DNA from: Cinnamomum chago
Taxonomy: Eukaryota; Streptophyta; Magnoliopsida; Laurales; Lauraceae
Assembly (NCBI GenBank): GCA_038049695.1
Contig: CP142451.1
Coordinates: 46,635,001-46,699,000 of the forward strand
Reading direction: 5' to 3'
DNA length: 64,000 nt
This document shows, in pieces, positions 12,394 through 26,659 of this stretch. The notes below the pieces were generated by a model. It made no database searches and was not told the DNA's origin. It saw only the letters and a program-made list of their open reading frames with translations. Both the position numbers and the translations under genes were made by a program. The first letter of the stretch is position 1, and every line of letters starts with the position of its first letter.

Positions 12394-14136
12394 TGTTAGG
12401 GATTTTGTGTATTGCAATTTGATGGATGCATTATCATATTAGCACCATTTGAATTTTCACACATGCATTGATGTAGAAAAACTTGAAACCTTGATTTATA
12501 CATGCATTGTTTTTAAGATTTGTAAAAGTATTGATTTATGCATGTTCTGTTTTTTAAACTTGGATGCAATTAGATTTGAAAAGAATTTTTATAAATCAAG
12601 CAAGCCATGAGTTTTAAATTTTTCAAATCATTTTAGGCTTTTTATCTTTCATGTTTTTAAACCTCTTAGTTTGATTTAAAACATGATTCCAAGCTTGATT
12701 CAGTGGCCCAAAAGTCCCCATATAAAAATACTTTGAAAAATGCGAGTTTAGGGGATTTTGGTCCCAAGCCAGAAACGTAGTGTACCAGGTCGACCGAGCC
12801 AGGCCCAGGTCGACCGGGTAAAGAGCCGTTGGCTTTTTTCTCAAACGGTCAGTTTTATATCCGTTGAAGGCTAGGTCGACTGGGGATAGGGCAGGTCGAT
12901 TGGGGACACACAGGAACTCATTTTTTTTAGTATAAATACAAGTTCATTCATTTGAAAAAGTGGTTGAAAAAGAGGGGAACCAAGAGCCACTCTTGAGGTG
13001 TTTTGAGACAAAGAAAAGGGGATGAACTAAGAGAGACCAAGGGGTCATTAGTGAAGCTAAAGCTTGGATCAATGAAGTTAAATCTCTAAGTAAGCTTTAC
13101 TTTTTATTAATCATTTGTTATATGCTTTGCTTAAATTATTGGTAAATGATTTTTAGCATTAAAACTATGATGTGTTGAATCCATTCTTCATTTAAACTTT
13201 GATCTAAGTTGGATTGGATTCTTCACCCTTGATTTCAAACCAAGTTATTTTAAAATCTTCCTTAATCATGCTTAGCTAAAATCTTTGATTTCTTTTAAAG
13301 CATGATTCATTTTCTTGGTTGAATCTTTATTTGTTGTTTTCATTCATTTGAACTTTAGTTAAATTAATTTTTGAAAACAACATTGCACATGCATCACATG
13401 TTCTAAGTTAATAAATTTCATACAACTTGTGAGCTCTTGATTTTCATGTCATTAACAAGTTGTTATTCATTCATGTGATTTGCATTAAACTTCAATCAAA
13501 TCTTTTATGTGCCTTAAACTTTTAAATGTTTTAAGCATATATTAATTGAGCCTTGTTTTTAACTTGATTGAAGTTATCACACACACACATCATGAGCATA
13601 CATCTTTGCATTCATTTAGTGTTTGTGTGAGTTGGTTTTTCACTTTCACATCTGCCTATTTTAGAGGCAATTACATTGAGGTTAAATTGTATCTCTTTGA
13701 GTGTTTTTGTAGACACTTTTTTAAGAGAAATCTTTTTCTTGTAAAGGTTATTGCTTAGCCTAAGAAAAGCATTGTGTAAAGGTTATTGCTTAGCCTAGAA
13801 AAACATCTTGTAAAGGTTGTTGTTTAGCCTAGAAAAACATCATTGTAAAGGTTATTGCTTAGCCTATTGAAAAGCATAGATAGTGGAAATCCGGTGGGGT
13901 GATTGGATCACAAGCCAGTAGTGGATGTAGGCATTGAGGCCGAACCACTATAAATCTTTGTGTGGTGGTGATTGCGTTGTGGTGATTCTTTTTAGCTTCC
14001 GCATTTTGTTTGTTTATCATCACTTGTGACTAGTTTATTTTTAAGAAGTTAAAATTTGTCATAATTGGTCACATATTGTAGCTCACCCTATTCATCCCCC
14101 CCCCCCCCCTCTAGGGTTAGGATCCCAGGACTTTCA
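12394..14136 (+). mobile_element. Solo LTR of a copia-like element (1,743 bp)
   Basis: It begins TGTTAGGGATTTTG and ends GGACTTTCA, giving TG...CA ends. It is flanked by the perfect 5-bp target duplication ATAAC (12,389-12,393 and 14,137-14,141). A TATA-like TATAAATAC lies near 12,941. Three or four copies of GTAAAGGTTATTGCTTAGCCTA lie at 13,744-13,865, and a poly(C) run lies near the end. A GGTCGACC-rich stretch lies at 12,785-12,905. There is no internal domain, so this is the product of LTR-LTR recombination (inference). Confidence 0.9.
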
Positions 14137-14141
14137 ATAAC

Positions 14142-15082
14142 TCCCACACAGCTCAGCTGCAGCCCTACACCAATCCCATGGAAAAACCCATTTCAAAATC
14201 CACAAAAATTTGAAAAAAAATGGAGTTCTACAAAAGAATCCATGCATGTATGATAAGAAGCTCTAATTGGTCCAATAAAAAACCAGATTTGAGAAGAAGA
14301 TATCCATTGCTAACCTTGAGAAGCTCTAGACAAGAAGAAGAGTTTGGAGAAGAAGGAAAGCCCAGCTGGAATTTCTTGAAAAGAGTATCAATGGGTAGCT
14401 AGAGATGAGGAGAAAAGATTTGTGTAGTTTGTTTTCCAATTTGGGTTTGGTCTCTATACATGCAAGAGGAGAGAAGATGAGAAGAAAGAGAGAGGACTCC
14501 CCTGGTTCATTGCAGGAAATGAAATGGGGAAGATGAAGTTCAACGGGAGTTTCTTTTATAAATGGGTTTAAGTAAAAAATGTGGGTCCCAATGGCCTTAA
14601 AACTTCAGGGCTTTAAAACTCTTGTTTATGGGTCCTGGATGAAGTCGACGAAGAAGAGAAAAATGATCGTCGAAAAATCTAGTTTTCAAAAAGTACATTT
14701 TTCTCATGATTTTCAAATTTCAAAATTTATGCACATATTTGGGTGTGAAAAGACTGTCTTGTCCTTTTTCTCGAAAAACGCAATTTCTAAGGTTCAAATG
14801 CAAACGGAGTGAATGTAAAAGTTCTTGTGCTTAAAATAACACATCCAAAAATATGAAAATCAATATTTTCCGAAAATCAAAGTCAATTTCCCACACGAAC
14901 ACGCATCACACGGATCACCCCGGACCCGGTCAAACCAGACTCAACGCGCTCAAAATTTCCCAAAGTTATTCATAATTCTAATCTAACTAAAAATCCAAGC
15001 TAATCGTCCTCTAATCCCACTTATAGATTAATCACAGTTAAAATAATAATAAAATATACTAAACTTGGGTCGGGGCCTGACA
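14142..15082 (-). repeat. Inverted chromovirus-type LTR, promoter-side part
   Basis: On the minus strand the LTR starts TGTCAGGCCCCGACCCAAG at 15,082, which is the family signature of the TGTTAGACCCCGACCC LTR at 4,027. The stretch at 14,640-14,780 also matches that LTR loosely around the motif GAAGTCGACGAAGAAG...GATCGTCGAAAAATCTAG. The copia solo LTR at 12,394-14,136 is inserted in it. The 3' edge was not located. Confidence 0.7.
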
Positions 15083-17955
15083 GTCAGCAATCGCTTGTCC
15101 TTTTACAGACTTCTGTGTAACATAGGTTATGGCGAATTCGTCCAAGAGCATTTGCCATCGCGTGACTCTTCTTGAAATGATGGTCTTCTAAAAGATGTAC
15201 TTCAAAGGGTCCATCCTGGCTAATAGTTTGACCTGATGGGCTAGAAAGTAGTATCTCAATTTCTGAGCCGCCCAAACTACGGCTAGCAGGTTCTTTCCAA
15301 AGGGGAGTATTTCCTTTCATATGGAAAGAGAGATTTGCTCAGGTAATAAATTGCGCTCTCCTTTCAGCCAGTCTCGTCATGTTGACCCAGGACCACACCT
15401 ACCGGGGATTCTGTCGTTGACGCATATAAAATAAGAGGTTTGTCTCTGGAAGGGGCTTTAGAACAGGAGGACTCAACAGATATTTCTTCAAATCTTCAAA
15501 TGCAACCTGGCATTTGTCGTCCCATTGGTATTCTACGCCTCCTTTTAGCAGTCTGTAGAATGGCTCGCATCTTTGCGAATACTGCGAAATGAATCTCCTG
15601 ATGAATTGTAATTGACCTATAAGGCCTTTTAGTTCTTTGGGGTTCTTTGGGGGTGGCATTTCAAGGATGGCCTTTACCTTAGAAGGATCAACTTTGATTC
15701 CCAGATTGCTTACCATAAAGCCCAGGAGTTTGTCAGGGGATACTCTAAAAACGCATTTCTTCGGATTCATCTTCAATTGGGTGTCCCAGGATCGTTGAAG
15801 GACTCTCCTGAGAGCTACGACATGGTCTTCATTGGTTTTGGATTTGATAAGAATGTCATCTACGTAAACCTCTACACAATCATGTATCATATCGTGAAAT
15901 ATCGCCATCATGGCTCTCTGATAAGTGGCACCGGCATTCTATAAATCAAAGGGCATAACAACGTAGCAGTAAGTTCCCCGGGGTGTAGTGAATGAGGTTT
16001 TCTCCTGATCTTTAGGTGATAGCCTAATTTGGTTGTACCCCGAGTAACCATCCATGAATGATAGCATGGCGTGCCCTACAGTATTATCAATAAGCATGTT
16101 GATGTGAAGCAAGGGGAAATCATCTTTGGGAGATGCCTTATTCAGATTTCGAAAATCGATGCAAACTCAGACGCGTCCATCTTTCTTCTTTACCGGTACT
16201 ATGTTGGCGACCCATTGAGGAAACAATATGACTTTGATGAATTTAGCCTAGTGGAGTTTGTCGACCTCTTCCTTTACTTTCAGGGCAACATCGGGAAGCA
16301 TCTTTCTTAGCTTTTGCTTGACAGGTTTATCATTTTCCTCAAGCGGGATCTGGTGCTCCAGGTCAGGTGCAAGTCCGGGCATATCATTATAATCCGATGC
16401 AAACATGCCCTGATATTCTCTTAGGACCTCAACAATTTTACTCTCTTCGTCAGGTTCTAGGCATGCACTGATTTGGACCTGTTTGGGTCTCTCCTCCGTC
16501 CCCAGGTTTATCTCCTTCGTCTTTTCAACATCTGCTTGCATCTCTTCATCAAACTTCTTGACTACTCTCCTAAATTCATCCGAAATTTTGTCATCCCCTT
16601 CTTCGGTGTCCACTAATTCGTACATACCCATTCCATCGTTGATGTTTGCATGTTGCGCAGAGAGTTCGGGCTCTGGAACGACAGGCAGAGATTCGCAGCC
16701 TAATTTATCAATGTTGATAATAATTTCCTCTAGTCGGGACTTCTCTACCGGGGGTAATTTCCATCACCTTAAATTGCCCATATTTTGATGAGACTAAAGT
16801 TTTCTACTCTACGATTCCTATGTTTTTGGGTTTTCTATTTTCTATTTTTTTGGGTTTTTGGGGTTTTCTATTTTTTGGGGATTTTTGGAATGATATAGTA
16901 CAAGTGGAGTTAGAGATGGGCTATCTACCGAGGAGGATCCTCCCCGCTGGCGTGGCCAGGCAGTGGGGCGGTATAACACTTTGTGGTCATTGAGGTCATC
17001 AGATTCCCAAATTTCGCAATCTCCTTAAGAGGGGTCTTCTCGCCACTGGCGCCAGGCAATGGGCCATTATACCACTTCTTTGCTTGTGGGGTCTTCGATT
17101 TCCCTTGCTTCACAACTTTCTCAGAGTTCGGTAATCGGTGTTTTTTTTTTGGTAAATGAGTCGGCTTGCTCATAGTCAGCATGTTACACGATAGGATCTG
17201 GAACCTTGGATCAATAGTGTGATCTGTATTGTTCACTTCTTCTGGTGAATGGAGCTCTCTCCAAGTGCCAAAGATTTCCTCGTAAGTCTCACTTTTGGAC
17301 GAAGCAGAGTCTTCCTAATCTACTACTAAATTGGCCTTACCTTTATCGTTTGGATCCAAATTGTAGCATCCCTCCTTAGTCGGTGGTCGTTGGGATCTAG
17401 AGTTTTACCGTGTCTCATGAAGTGTTCATCTAAACTCCAGTCCTCCCGTTTATACCTTATATTATCGTGTATATTGTACCCTAATCCTTTTGCTCTCGCT
17501 CTAGGGTCAGGTATATAGGGGTTGATAATACATTCTCTATTCTTTCCTAGCCCAAATCCGGGTTGATATCCCATATTCCTCATCAAATTCCATCCTCGAG
17601 CTTAACTCTCGTAGCCTGTTGTTGGACTTTATAGGGAGGATAATTCAGAAAACATATTTTGCATGGGTCCATATCCATTTAGGAGATGAGAGGGTCAACT
17701 CTATATCCAGAATTTTGACCTCTGGCGTCATGAGAGCGGGTTGTAGGGTCGGGAGTATTTGAAGTTCTTCCTGTTCAACCACAGGTGGGTCTCCCATCAT
17801 TTTCATGATCTTGCCTAAATAGGCGAATTTGACACATTGATGCCTGCTTGACATGGCGGCGTTCATATGATTCACCCATCGGTGTCCTAAGATTAAGTTG
17901 AAGGTGGCGGAGATATCCATGATATAAAATTCTACCGGCATCGAGATCGAACCCG
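15083..17955 (-). mobile_element. Tat-type Ty3/gypsy fragment (fossil)
   Basis: On the minus strand there are, in order, a protease-like region (about 17,960-17,650, FYIMDISATFNLILGHRW), a G-patch-like region (about 17,590-17,470), reverse transcriptase (about 16,300-15,640, YVDDILIKSK) and part of RNase H (to about 15,090). The protease, G-patch and RT order resembles the Tat-clade element at 31,442-39,769. It is broken, with perhaps six or more breaks, and cut at both ends: by the inverted LTR on the left and by a chromovirus on the right. Confidence 0.85.
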
Positions 17956-19346
17956 TTTGCACTCACAGCAGCAACAGCAGGCCCGTCAACAAAGACAGAA
18001 CAAGAATCGACGTGCACCACAACAGAACATAAAGGTCCAACAAGGCAGGCCACAACAGGCTCAGAATAGGCCACAACATCGAGGACAAATTTATGCGGTT
18101 AATAGAGCTGATGCAAAGGCAGCAAGCGATGTCGTGGAAGGTACACTCCTTGTTTGTGGGATTAAAGCTAAGATTTTGTTTGACCCTGACTCTACACACT
18201 CGTTTTTGTCTCATGCATTTTCTAAGTTGATTGATGACATGCTAGAGAACTTGAGTTCATTTTGACTGTGGCAACCACAATAGGTAAACAAGTTATTTGT
18301 AGTGCAGTCCAGATAGGAGAAGTGGTTTTAACCGCAGATCTCATTTTATTGGAGATGTATGATTATGATGTCATCCTAGGGATGGATTGGCTGGCAGGGT
18401 ACCATGCCGCAATGGATTGTTTCCATAAGACCCTTACTTTCAAGTTAGATGGGACACCAGTAGAGGTGTTGTTTCAGGGAGAGAGGAAAAATCCTCGTGC
18501 AGGGTTTTTCTCAGCATTGAAGGCTGATAGACTATTGAAAAGTGGATGTGAAGCATATTTGACGTTTATCACGGAGGATAAACGGTCACAAGGGGTGGAG
18601 GAGATCCCAATGGTTTAGGAATTCCCAGATGTTTTTTCGGAGGAGATTCCAGGTTTACCACCCATCAGAGAGATTGATTTCACTATCGAGTTGTTACCAG
18701 GGACCGCTCCGATATCTATTGCACCATATAGAATGGCTCCGGCAGAGTTGGGAGAATTAAAGACTCAATTACAAGAATTGTTAGACAAAGGTTTCGTGAG
18801 ACCGAGTATTTCACCATGGGGAGCTCCAGTCTTGTTTGTTAAGAAGAAGGATGGTTCAATGAGAATGTGTATAGATTACAGAAGATTGAATCAAGTGACC
18901 ATCAAGAACAAATACCCATTGCCAATGATAGATGAATTGTTTGATCAGTTACAAGGTATTTCATACTTTTCGAAGATTGATTTGAGATCCGGTTACCATC
19001 AGCTGAGAGTCAGAGAATCAGATGTGTTGAAAACCGTTTTTCGGACAAGATATGGCCACTACGAGTTCCTAGTGATTCCATTTGGGTTGACGAATGCACC
19101 GGCGATATTCATGGCGTTGATGAACAAGATATTTGCAGAGTATCTAGATCAGTTTGTGATAGTATTCGTTGACGATATTTTGGTGTACTCCAAGACCAAA
19201 GAAAAGCGTGAAGAGCCCTTGAGGATAGCACTGCAACTCTTTAGAGAGAACCAGCTGTATGCGAAGCTCAATAAGTGTGAATTTTGGTTTGAACAAGTAG
19301 TATTTTTGGGACACATTATCTCCAAAGAAGGATTATCAGTAGATCA
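17956..19346 (+). mobile_element. Chromovirus, 5' segment before a nested copia insertion (fossil)
   Basis: Present are a Gln-rich end of gag, the protease region (about 18,090-18,420) and reverse transcriptase (about 18,690-19,340), closely related to the element at 1-4,026. The sequence stops at 19,346 where a complete copia element begins and resumes at 28,517. It is broken, with about two breaks visible in this part, and the gag start is missing. Confidence 0.9.
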
Positions 19347-21203
19347 TGTTGGAAGTAGGTGGGCCTTCCAGACAGGTTTCAAAAACTTTTGACCCACTTG
19401 ATGCAGGGATCAATTGTCTAGAAAGGCAACAAACCCAATCCGGGATGCAATTCCTCAATCTCATAAACCATGTACATCAAAATATCCTATCTAGAAGATA
19501 GAAAACAGCACATAAACATGCAACCACGAAATCTACAGCATACAAGGATATAGATATACCTTTGGAGCCTTGTAGTGCTCTAATGGAGAATTTGAGTTCT
19601 TTCTTTGATGATGAACACCTTCACTAATCAAATTAGAATCTCCAACACCTTTTGATCTTCCACGCTATGACCCGTATTAGATCTTTTTTTCTCAAGAAGA
19701 TGGTGGAATCTTCAAGAGAAAACCCAACTAGAAACTCCAAGGAACTAGAGGAGAAAGAGATGAGAGAAACTTGTAGAGGAAGAGAACTTGTGCAACACTT
19801 GCACAAAGGGGCTGAAGTTGTTCACCATGTTATGCACGACCAAGAGGGGTTTATTCCTCTATATATAGCCCTCCAATCCACCTCTTTTCCTATTTGAAAT
19901 AGAAGTTTAACTCCCATTACAAAATAGTAAACTTCTCCCTTGCTAGTTGCCATAGAAGTCTCACTTCCACAACAATTAGTAGCTTTCTCCTTTCTAATTA
20001 AAATAGAAGTCCTACTTCCATTAATAACTTACTAAATCACAATTAGAAGTCTTACTTCAAATATGATTAGTAACTTCCTCTTTTACTAATTAAAATAGAA
20101 GTCTCACTTCCATTAATAATTAGTAACTTACTATTACCACTATTAGAAGTCTCACTTCAAATAGAAATAGTAACCTTCCAATTAGAGTTCAAGTAGAATT
20201 AGTATCTTTCTAATAACTTGGGCTAGCGTGGGGACAACTAGGGATTCCTTAGAAAGCTGGCTCCAACTGGGACACGCGACCCCACATCTCATGTGCAATC
20301 CGGGCCCACAGTTAATTGCAAATAACTCCACTATATAAATGCAATTGAACTCCAGTGTTAGGAATATATTACAATGAAGACCCTAAACTTCCTCAGTACC
20401 ACAAGTAGGCCCCTCTATCAATATCCATGGATCAATTGGACCTGTCCACCAAATTAGATCCATATCTTATTATCATTGAGCCCCAATTAATTATAGTGAT
20501 CATTTGGTACCGATCCAATTAACTCCTAATTGAAATCGGTGCGCACTTACCAATGATAAATCCATTAATTGACACAAGGGGATACTAAAGATAGATTCCA
20601 TCTTGACCATTGAATGTTCCCACAGCTCTACTACTACATACCCAAATCACCGAGGTGTTGACCTAAAATTGGCCTCACTCATTGGTGACTCAAAGCAAAT
20701 GAATAGATAGAAACTTGAGTTCATTAATGTCTCAGGATTATGAGCCTATTGCTAGGGAATTATGAGAGCACACCTTAAAGTAAAGACAGTGTATATAAGG
20801 TGCTTCTCATGGTCCTTCAATACATCCAATGTACCAGCACCATGATCCAGAATCTTACATTCTGATGATCAAGACAAATCACACTATCTCATAGTGATCA
20901 AAGTGCTGCAACCTTGTCAGATGAGATGGCCAATCTCATCATTGGTTGTGAAGATATTTAAGTATAAGATTTGCAATACATGTCTCCTGTATGTGGATCT
21001 CATCCACACACATATATTACATCTGGTATACTTGTGGACTCCGATTCATTTCTTGAATCATTATGTCATTCGTATTGGTTATGTGCAAACAAGTAATAAA
21101 ACACCATTCATCTCATGAAAGGAAAGAAATAATATATATTGATAATAAAAGAAATTAATCAATTTATTCATCATATATTAGTATTGAGACCATAGAACTA
21201 ACA
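19347..21203 (-). repeat. 3' LTR of the nested copia element
   Basis: On the plus strand it reads from TGTTGGAAGTAGGTGGGCC to ACTAACA. A polypurine tract (GCCCAAGTGGGAGAT on the minus strand) abuts it at 21,204. It pairs with the LTR at 26,660-28,516. Confidence 0.92.
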
Positions 21204-24200
21204 ATCTCCCACTTGGGCTCAATGCTAGTCAGGGTTGCATCTCATGCAGATCCTGTCTACTTACTGCCCAAAGACTTTGGTACTGAAAGGCTTAGTAAAG
21301 GGATCTCCCAAATTGTCTGCAGAGTCTATCTAGGTGATAGCAGTATCACCTCTCTGCCCAATCTCTTTGACCATTTGTTACAACCTCTGTACATGCTTTT
21401 GGCTCCTGGGTTCCTTGGACTTATCGACTGCCCTGCTGTTATCACAGTAAACTGTGAGCGGTTGTCCTGCCAAAAGCACCACTCCAAGTTTCATAAGGAA
21501 TCTTTTGAGCCAATCTTCTTCTTTAGCTGCTTCTCAAGCAGCTACAGCATAAACACATACCCAGAAGTTGATTTCTTGGAATCCTTATTTGACTGAAAGT
21601 CAGTATCTATGTAACCGACTCATTACTGCCGTAAATCAACATGTGATATTTAGTCCTTGTCAAAGATTTGAGAACACATCTTATAGCAGTCCAATGGTTA
21701 GGACCTAAGTTAGACTGATATCTGCTGACTAAGCCCAATGCATGACAGATATCCGGTCTAGTATATAGCATAGCATACATGAGGCTACCAACACCCGAAG
21801 CGTATGGTATCAACCTCATCTGCTCCTTTTTCCTCAGGTGTCTTGGGACACTGATCCTTGGAAAGGTGCACTCCATGCCTGAAAGGTGTAATACCCTTCT
21901 TGGAGTCTTGCATAGCAAACCGTACTAGTACCTTATCTATGTATGCATATTGGGATAAGCTTATCATCCTATTTATCCGGTCTCAATGGAGTTTGATCCC
22001 TAGGATGCGACTGGCTTCTCCCAAGTCCTTCATATCAAAAGTCTTAGCCAACTAAACCTTTTACTGTTGACAACATCCATATACCACTCTCTAGGAGAAG
22101 GATGTCGTCGACTGGAAAAATTACCCTACCTCCTTTACTTTTCATGTACACTCATGACTCATCCGGATTTTGACAAAAATCAACTGAATTGATTCCTTAG
22201 TCAAAACGAATGATCCAGCTTCAGGATGCCTGCTTCAGTCCATAAATGGACTTCTGCAGCATGCAAACTCTTTGCGTTTGGTTACTCGCTCTAAAACCGT
22301 CTGGCTGCATCATATAGATGTCTTCCTTAAGATGGTCATTCAAAAACGCCGTCTTGTCATCTATTTGTCAAATCTCGTAATCGAGATGAACCGCTATGGA
22401 TAAGAGTATCCGGATGGACTTGAGCATGGCTACCGGTAAGAAGGTTTCCTCATAATCGATATCTTCTTTCTAAGTATATCCTTTCGCAACAAGCCTGACC
22501 TTTAAAGGTCTCAACTCTTCCATCTGGTCCTCTATTTCTCTTCACCCAATAAGTTTGATATTGGCAGGCAAGTCTACAAGTGTCTAGACCTGATCAGAGT
22601 ACATAGACTCCATCTCAGCTTTCATAGCATCTTGCCAACATCCCGAATCTATGTCATTAATTGCTTCATCATAGTTACAGGGATCTTGTTCCGGTTCTTC
22701 CGGGACTGCCTCGTAAGACTCTCCCAAGAACGAGAACTTGTCAGGGGGTTTGACAATCCTCCCACTACGACGAGGCACTGGTGTAACTATTGGGTCCGGT
22801 AAGGGCGCTTCTTCCTCAAGTTCGGCCATACTAGGATTTGGAATTGTTTGCTCTTGAATTTCTTCCAAGATCACCTTTTTCTAAAGGTTTCCGGTCTATC
22901 ATATAATCTTCCTCCAGAAAACCCGCATTAGTGCTCACCATCACTTTCCGCTTTCTGGGATTATAAAATAACCAACCTTTAGTTCCTTTAGGATATCCTA
23001 CAAACGTGCATACTTTCGACTTCGCTTCCAACTGATCCGTCTCAACCTTTAGCACATGTGCTGGACAACCCCAAATGTGTAAATGTTGTAGACTAGGCTT
23101 TCGCCCGGACCACAACTCCCAGGGAGCCTTAGGTATAGACTTAGATGGTACGAGGTTTAGTATGTACATCGCAGTATCCAAGGCATATCCCTAAAAGGAT
23201 ATACATAATCATGAGAAACTCAGTAGAGACCTGACCATATCTAAAAGAGTCCGGTTCCTTCTTTCTGCTGCTCCATTCTGTTGAGGCATACCAAGAGCAG
23301 ACAATTAGGATAAAATCTCATTTTCTGATAAGTATCCCATAAAATCAACGAAGAGATATCCTCCTCTGGCCCTGACATTAATGGGTCCACACATATCAGT
23401 ATACACTAATTCCAACAAATCTTTGGCCCTATTGCCCTTTGATGAAAAGGGTCCTTTTTGTCATTTTACCTTCCTGACAGGAGTCGCAGACAGGCATTGG
23501 TTCTACCACCAATGAAGGCAAGATACCATCTTTCACTAGCCTGTCAATCCTATTTAGGTTTATGTGACCTAGCCTCAAGTGCCAAAGTTTTGTTGGATCA
23601 GATGAAGGTGATTTCCTCTTTACTGATGGTCTATTAATTGTTTCAGTATCATGTATCTCATACATTGTGGGATTAACAAATAAATTCCTTTGATTACCTT
23701 GTCAAAATATATAAAAGTACCGTATCTCTTTATGACAATTTCAGTACCAAGAGTAATAGAATAACTCTTATTCACCATACTAGAAACTGAAATTGAATTT
23801 CGACGTAAAGACGGTACATATAACGTGTCTGACAAAACCAATTTATCATTTGAAAAACATAATGTAATAACTCCCACTGAAACAACCTCTGCCTTAGCAT
23901 CAGATCCTAGGTTGACAATGATTTCTCTGTCACTGAACCTCCCGGTTTCCCTGAACCCCTGCAACGAATTACATATGTGATCAGTTGCCCTGGAGTCCAT
24001 ACACCAAGATTCTAAAGTACCAGTTGCAAAACTAACTTCAGAAATAAGTGACTCAATCATACCGGAGGTCTTCTTCTTAGACAGATATTCTGGACAATTC
24101 CTTTTCCAATGTCCTGTCTTACCACAATGGAAACACTTTCCTTTTACTCCCGTACCCTTAGCCTTGGCCATACTACAAGTAGAACCATTCTCCACCTTAG

Positions 24201-26304
24201 GACCCTTGATGACTGATTTCTTCTTGCTATCTCAGTCTTTGCCTTTCGGCTTGGTCCTAGTAAATGACTTTTCTGTCATGAGGGAATTTTGCTTTTTTTT
24301 CATGATTTCCTCAGTCACTACCAATTGGCGAGACAACTCAGCTATGGTCATTTCCAATTTATTATAATTGATCTCGAAATGATTGAAAGAATCCGGTAGT
24401 GACTGAAGGATCTTGTCGATCTGCAATTCTTTATCAATCGTAACACCCAATACATCTAACTCATTTAGTGCGAGACTCATCTTCAACAAATGTTTTTGTA
24501 CTGGGGTTCCCTCAGCCATCTTAGTGTTTATCAGCACCTTCATAGCAGCTTGCCTAGCAGGTCTAACCTGGTCCGCAAACATCTCCTTTAAGTTCGATAT
24601 AATATCGTATGCTGACTTATAGGATTGATGTTGGTGTTGTAAAACACTAGACATGGATGCCTGTATAAAACATCTGGCTACCTCATTGTCTTTTGTCCAT
24701 TCAATGTAAAGGTCTTTTTCATACTGAGGTGCATGAAACTCAGGCTTAGGAAGGGAGGGTATGGTAAGGACATATCTGCATCCTGAAGTTCTCAGGATAA
24801 TATCCAGGGTCCTTTTCCAGTCTATAAAGTTGGATTCCATCAACTTATTCTGGTTGAGGATGATCGCAAGTGGATTGAAAGTATTTGAATTCATGCTTAA
24901 AATACTGTAGCACATAACCATACATTCAATTAATGAATTGAAATGACATTAGAGTTTAGTATTCTACCAAATTTATATGGAATCCTCATAACCACTAAAT
25001 TCAGAATACATCGGAATCCCAATCTCCGGGGTATGCCTCCTTGGGGAGTGCGAATACCACCTAGATTGGTGCGGATCAAAGTTGGTCAAAATTAGGATTA
25101 AGACTAACTTTCCATGATCCCCTTCATTCATTATTATCTAGGTATCTCATACTAAATAATGAATGACTCCCGATTAGCTTCAATTTCTAAAATAAATGAG
25201 GCAAATCCTTGGGGATACTATATCATTATTTTAGTTAAGTGTGACCCACCAACTAGCATTGCATGACAACCGTTGCGAGCAGCTCCTCCTTGGGGAGTGG
25301 GCCCCACCCCGTCTCACCAACACTATCCATATGAGATCCATATCTAGTAACCAGACAAGTAAAAGCCCTCCGTGAGGAATGGCCATTCTCAAGATGGCGC
25401 GAGGCTAATACTCTCCTTAAAATGGACCTACGGTGGAAAACCATGGGGTTTCTAAATATAAATGCCTCGCTCTCACTTAATATTTTAGAATTGAGGATTT
25501 CCTTGTAAGGTATTAGGGCCCACATGTATACATATGAACATCAAAACATCTCATGATATGATCAAAGATTGGTTCCAAGTCAAGTTATTTTAAGGAAAGT
25601 CCAGTTTCTAAATTAGTGTTACCAATGTGTCCATCTCATGGGTCATCAACACTAATTAGAACTCTTTCCAAAAATTAATTTGATTTGACCAATTTTAGTA
25701 ACTTGCTATGTTTGGATCAGATTTGGAAACATTCTAAATTAAGCATGCATCCATAAATAGAAAGTGCTAAAATTAGAAACTAGTCCTCTCCTCCACATGG
25801 CCCTAGCGGAATAGACTTCTTGGACTTCTAGACTTTCCAAAACTTTGGAATTCCTCAAACTCTTTGGGCAACTCCAAAACTCTTTTAGTAGTCTTCAAAC
25901 TCTTTGATTAGGAGTCCAACATTGCTTTCTTCCTTCGTCTCGGACATCGCCAGAATTTACAAATTTAGAAAAAAATACATAAATTCCTATGCCTCAATTA
26001 TGAGACTTGCATGGTAATCTAAACATGGAAATAAAAGGGCTATAGGGAAATTCATCATGCCTTGCCCTTTCACGGGAAACCAAGGAAACCACGACGCCCT
26101 TTACATTTAGCCTTAAATAAACCAATAACCATAAATAGAAAGCAAAAGAATTGTGGGCCATATGGAGAGGACATGATCATCTGCAAGTTAGTATTTCATA
26201 CAACCATACAAAACACAAAAATAGGCTGCCAAATAATGCTGGAAAAATAGGAAATAAAAGAAGACCCAAAACTGGAAAAACCAGTTTCTGCAGCAAACTG
26301 TGCA

Positions 26305-26395
26305 GTTGGCTCGGTCGACCGGCCAGGGTGCTCGATCGACCGACCTGCAAGTCACCTGGTCGACCGAGCACGGGCCAGGTCGACCGGACTGACAA
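26305..26395. repeat. GGTCGACC palindrome cluster in the copia leader
   Basis: Four copies of TCGACCG-type words (for example GGTCGACCGGCC, GATCGACCGACC, GGTCGACCGAGC) lie within 90 bp. The arrangement GTCGACCGAGC, a short spacer, then CAGGTCGACCGG recurs in the unrelated copia solo LTR at 12,785-12,825. Confidence 0.75.
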
Positions 26396-26659
26396 AAACC
26401 TGCAACTGGATTTTTTCTGTTTCGTGTCCATTCTTCACCAAATCACTTCCAAAGTGTTCCAATGGCTTCCTACCATCCTTCCATCATTATTAAACCCTTT
26501 TGTGACTATCCAAACATGAATCTACTATCAAACCAAGTAAATACATCAAAACTGATCCTTACATAGCCCTTGCTTTATCTTCTTCGCATCTCATGCAAAG
26601 ATTGGAGCAAGCTTACTGATCAAACATGATTAGAGATGAGGTATGGCTCTGATACCAAT

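Noticed and set aside
11041-14110. Poly(C) tracts at 11,048-11,072 and 14,097-14,109 as functional elements
   Set aside because: Homopolymers of this kind arise by slippage in LTR sequence; nothing else marks them.
15083-15087. GTCAG after the inverted LTR as half of a target duplication
   Set aside because: The only other GTCAG considered (about 11,307) is not followed by an LTR start, so there is no pair.
26645-26658. GCTCTGATACCA as part of a tRNA gene
   Set aside because: It is the reverse complement of TGGTATCAGAGC, the copia primer-binding site, directly inside the LTR; there is no cloverleaf around it.
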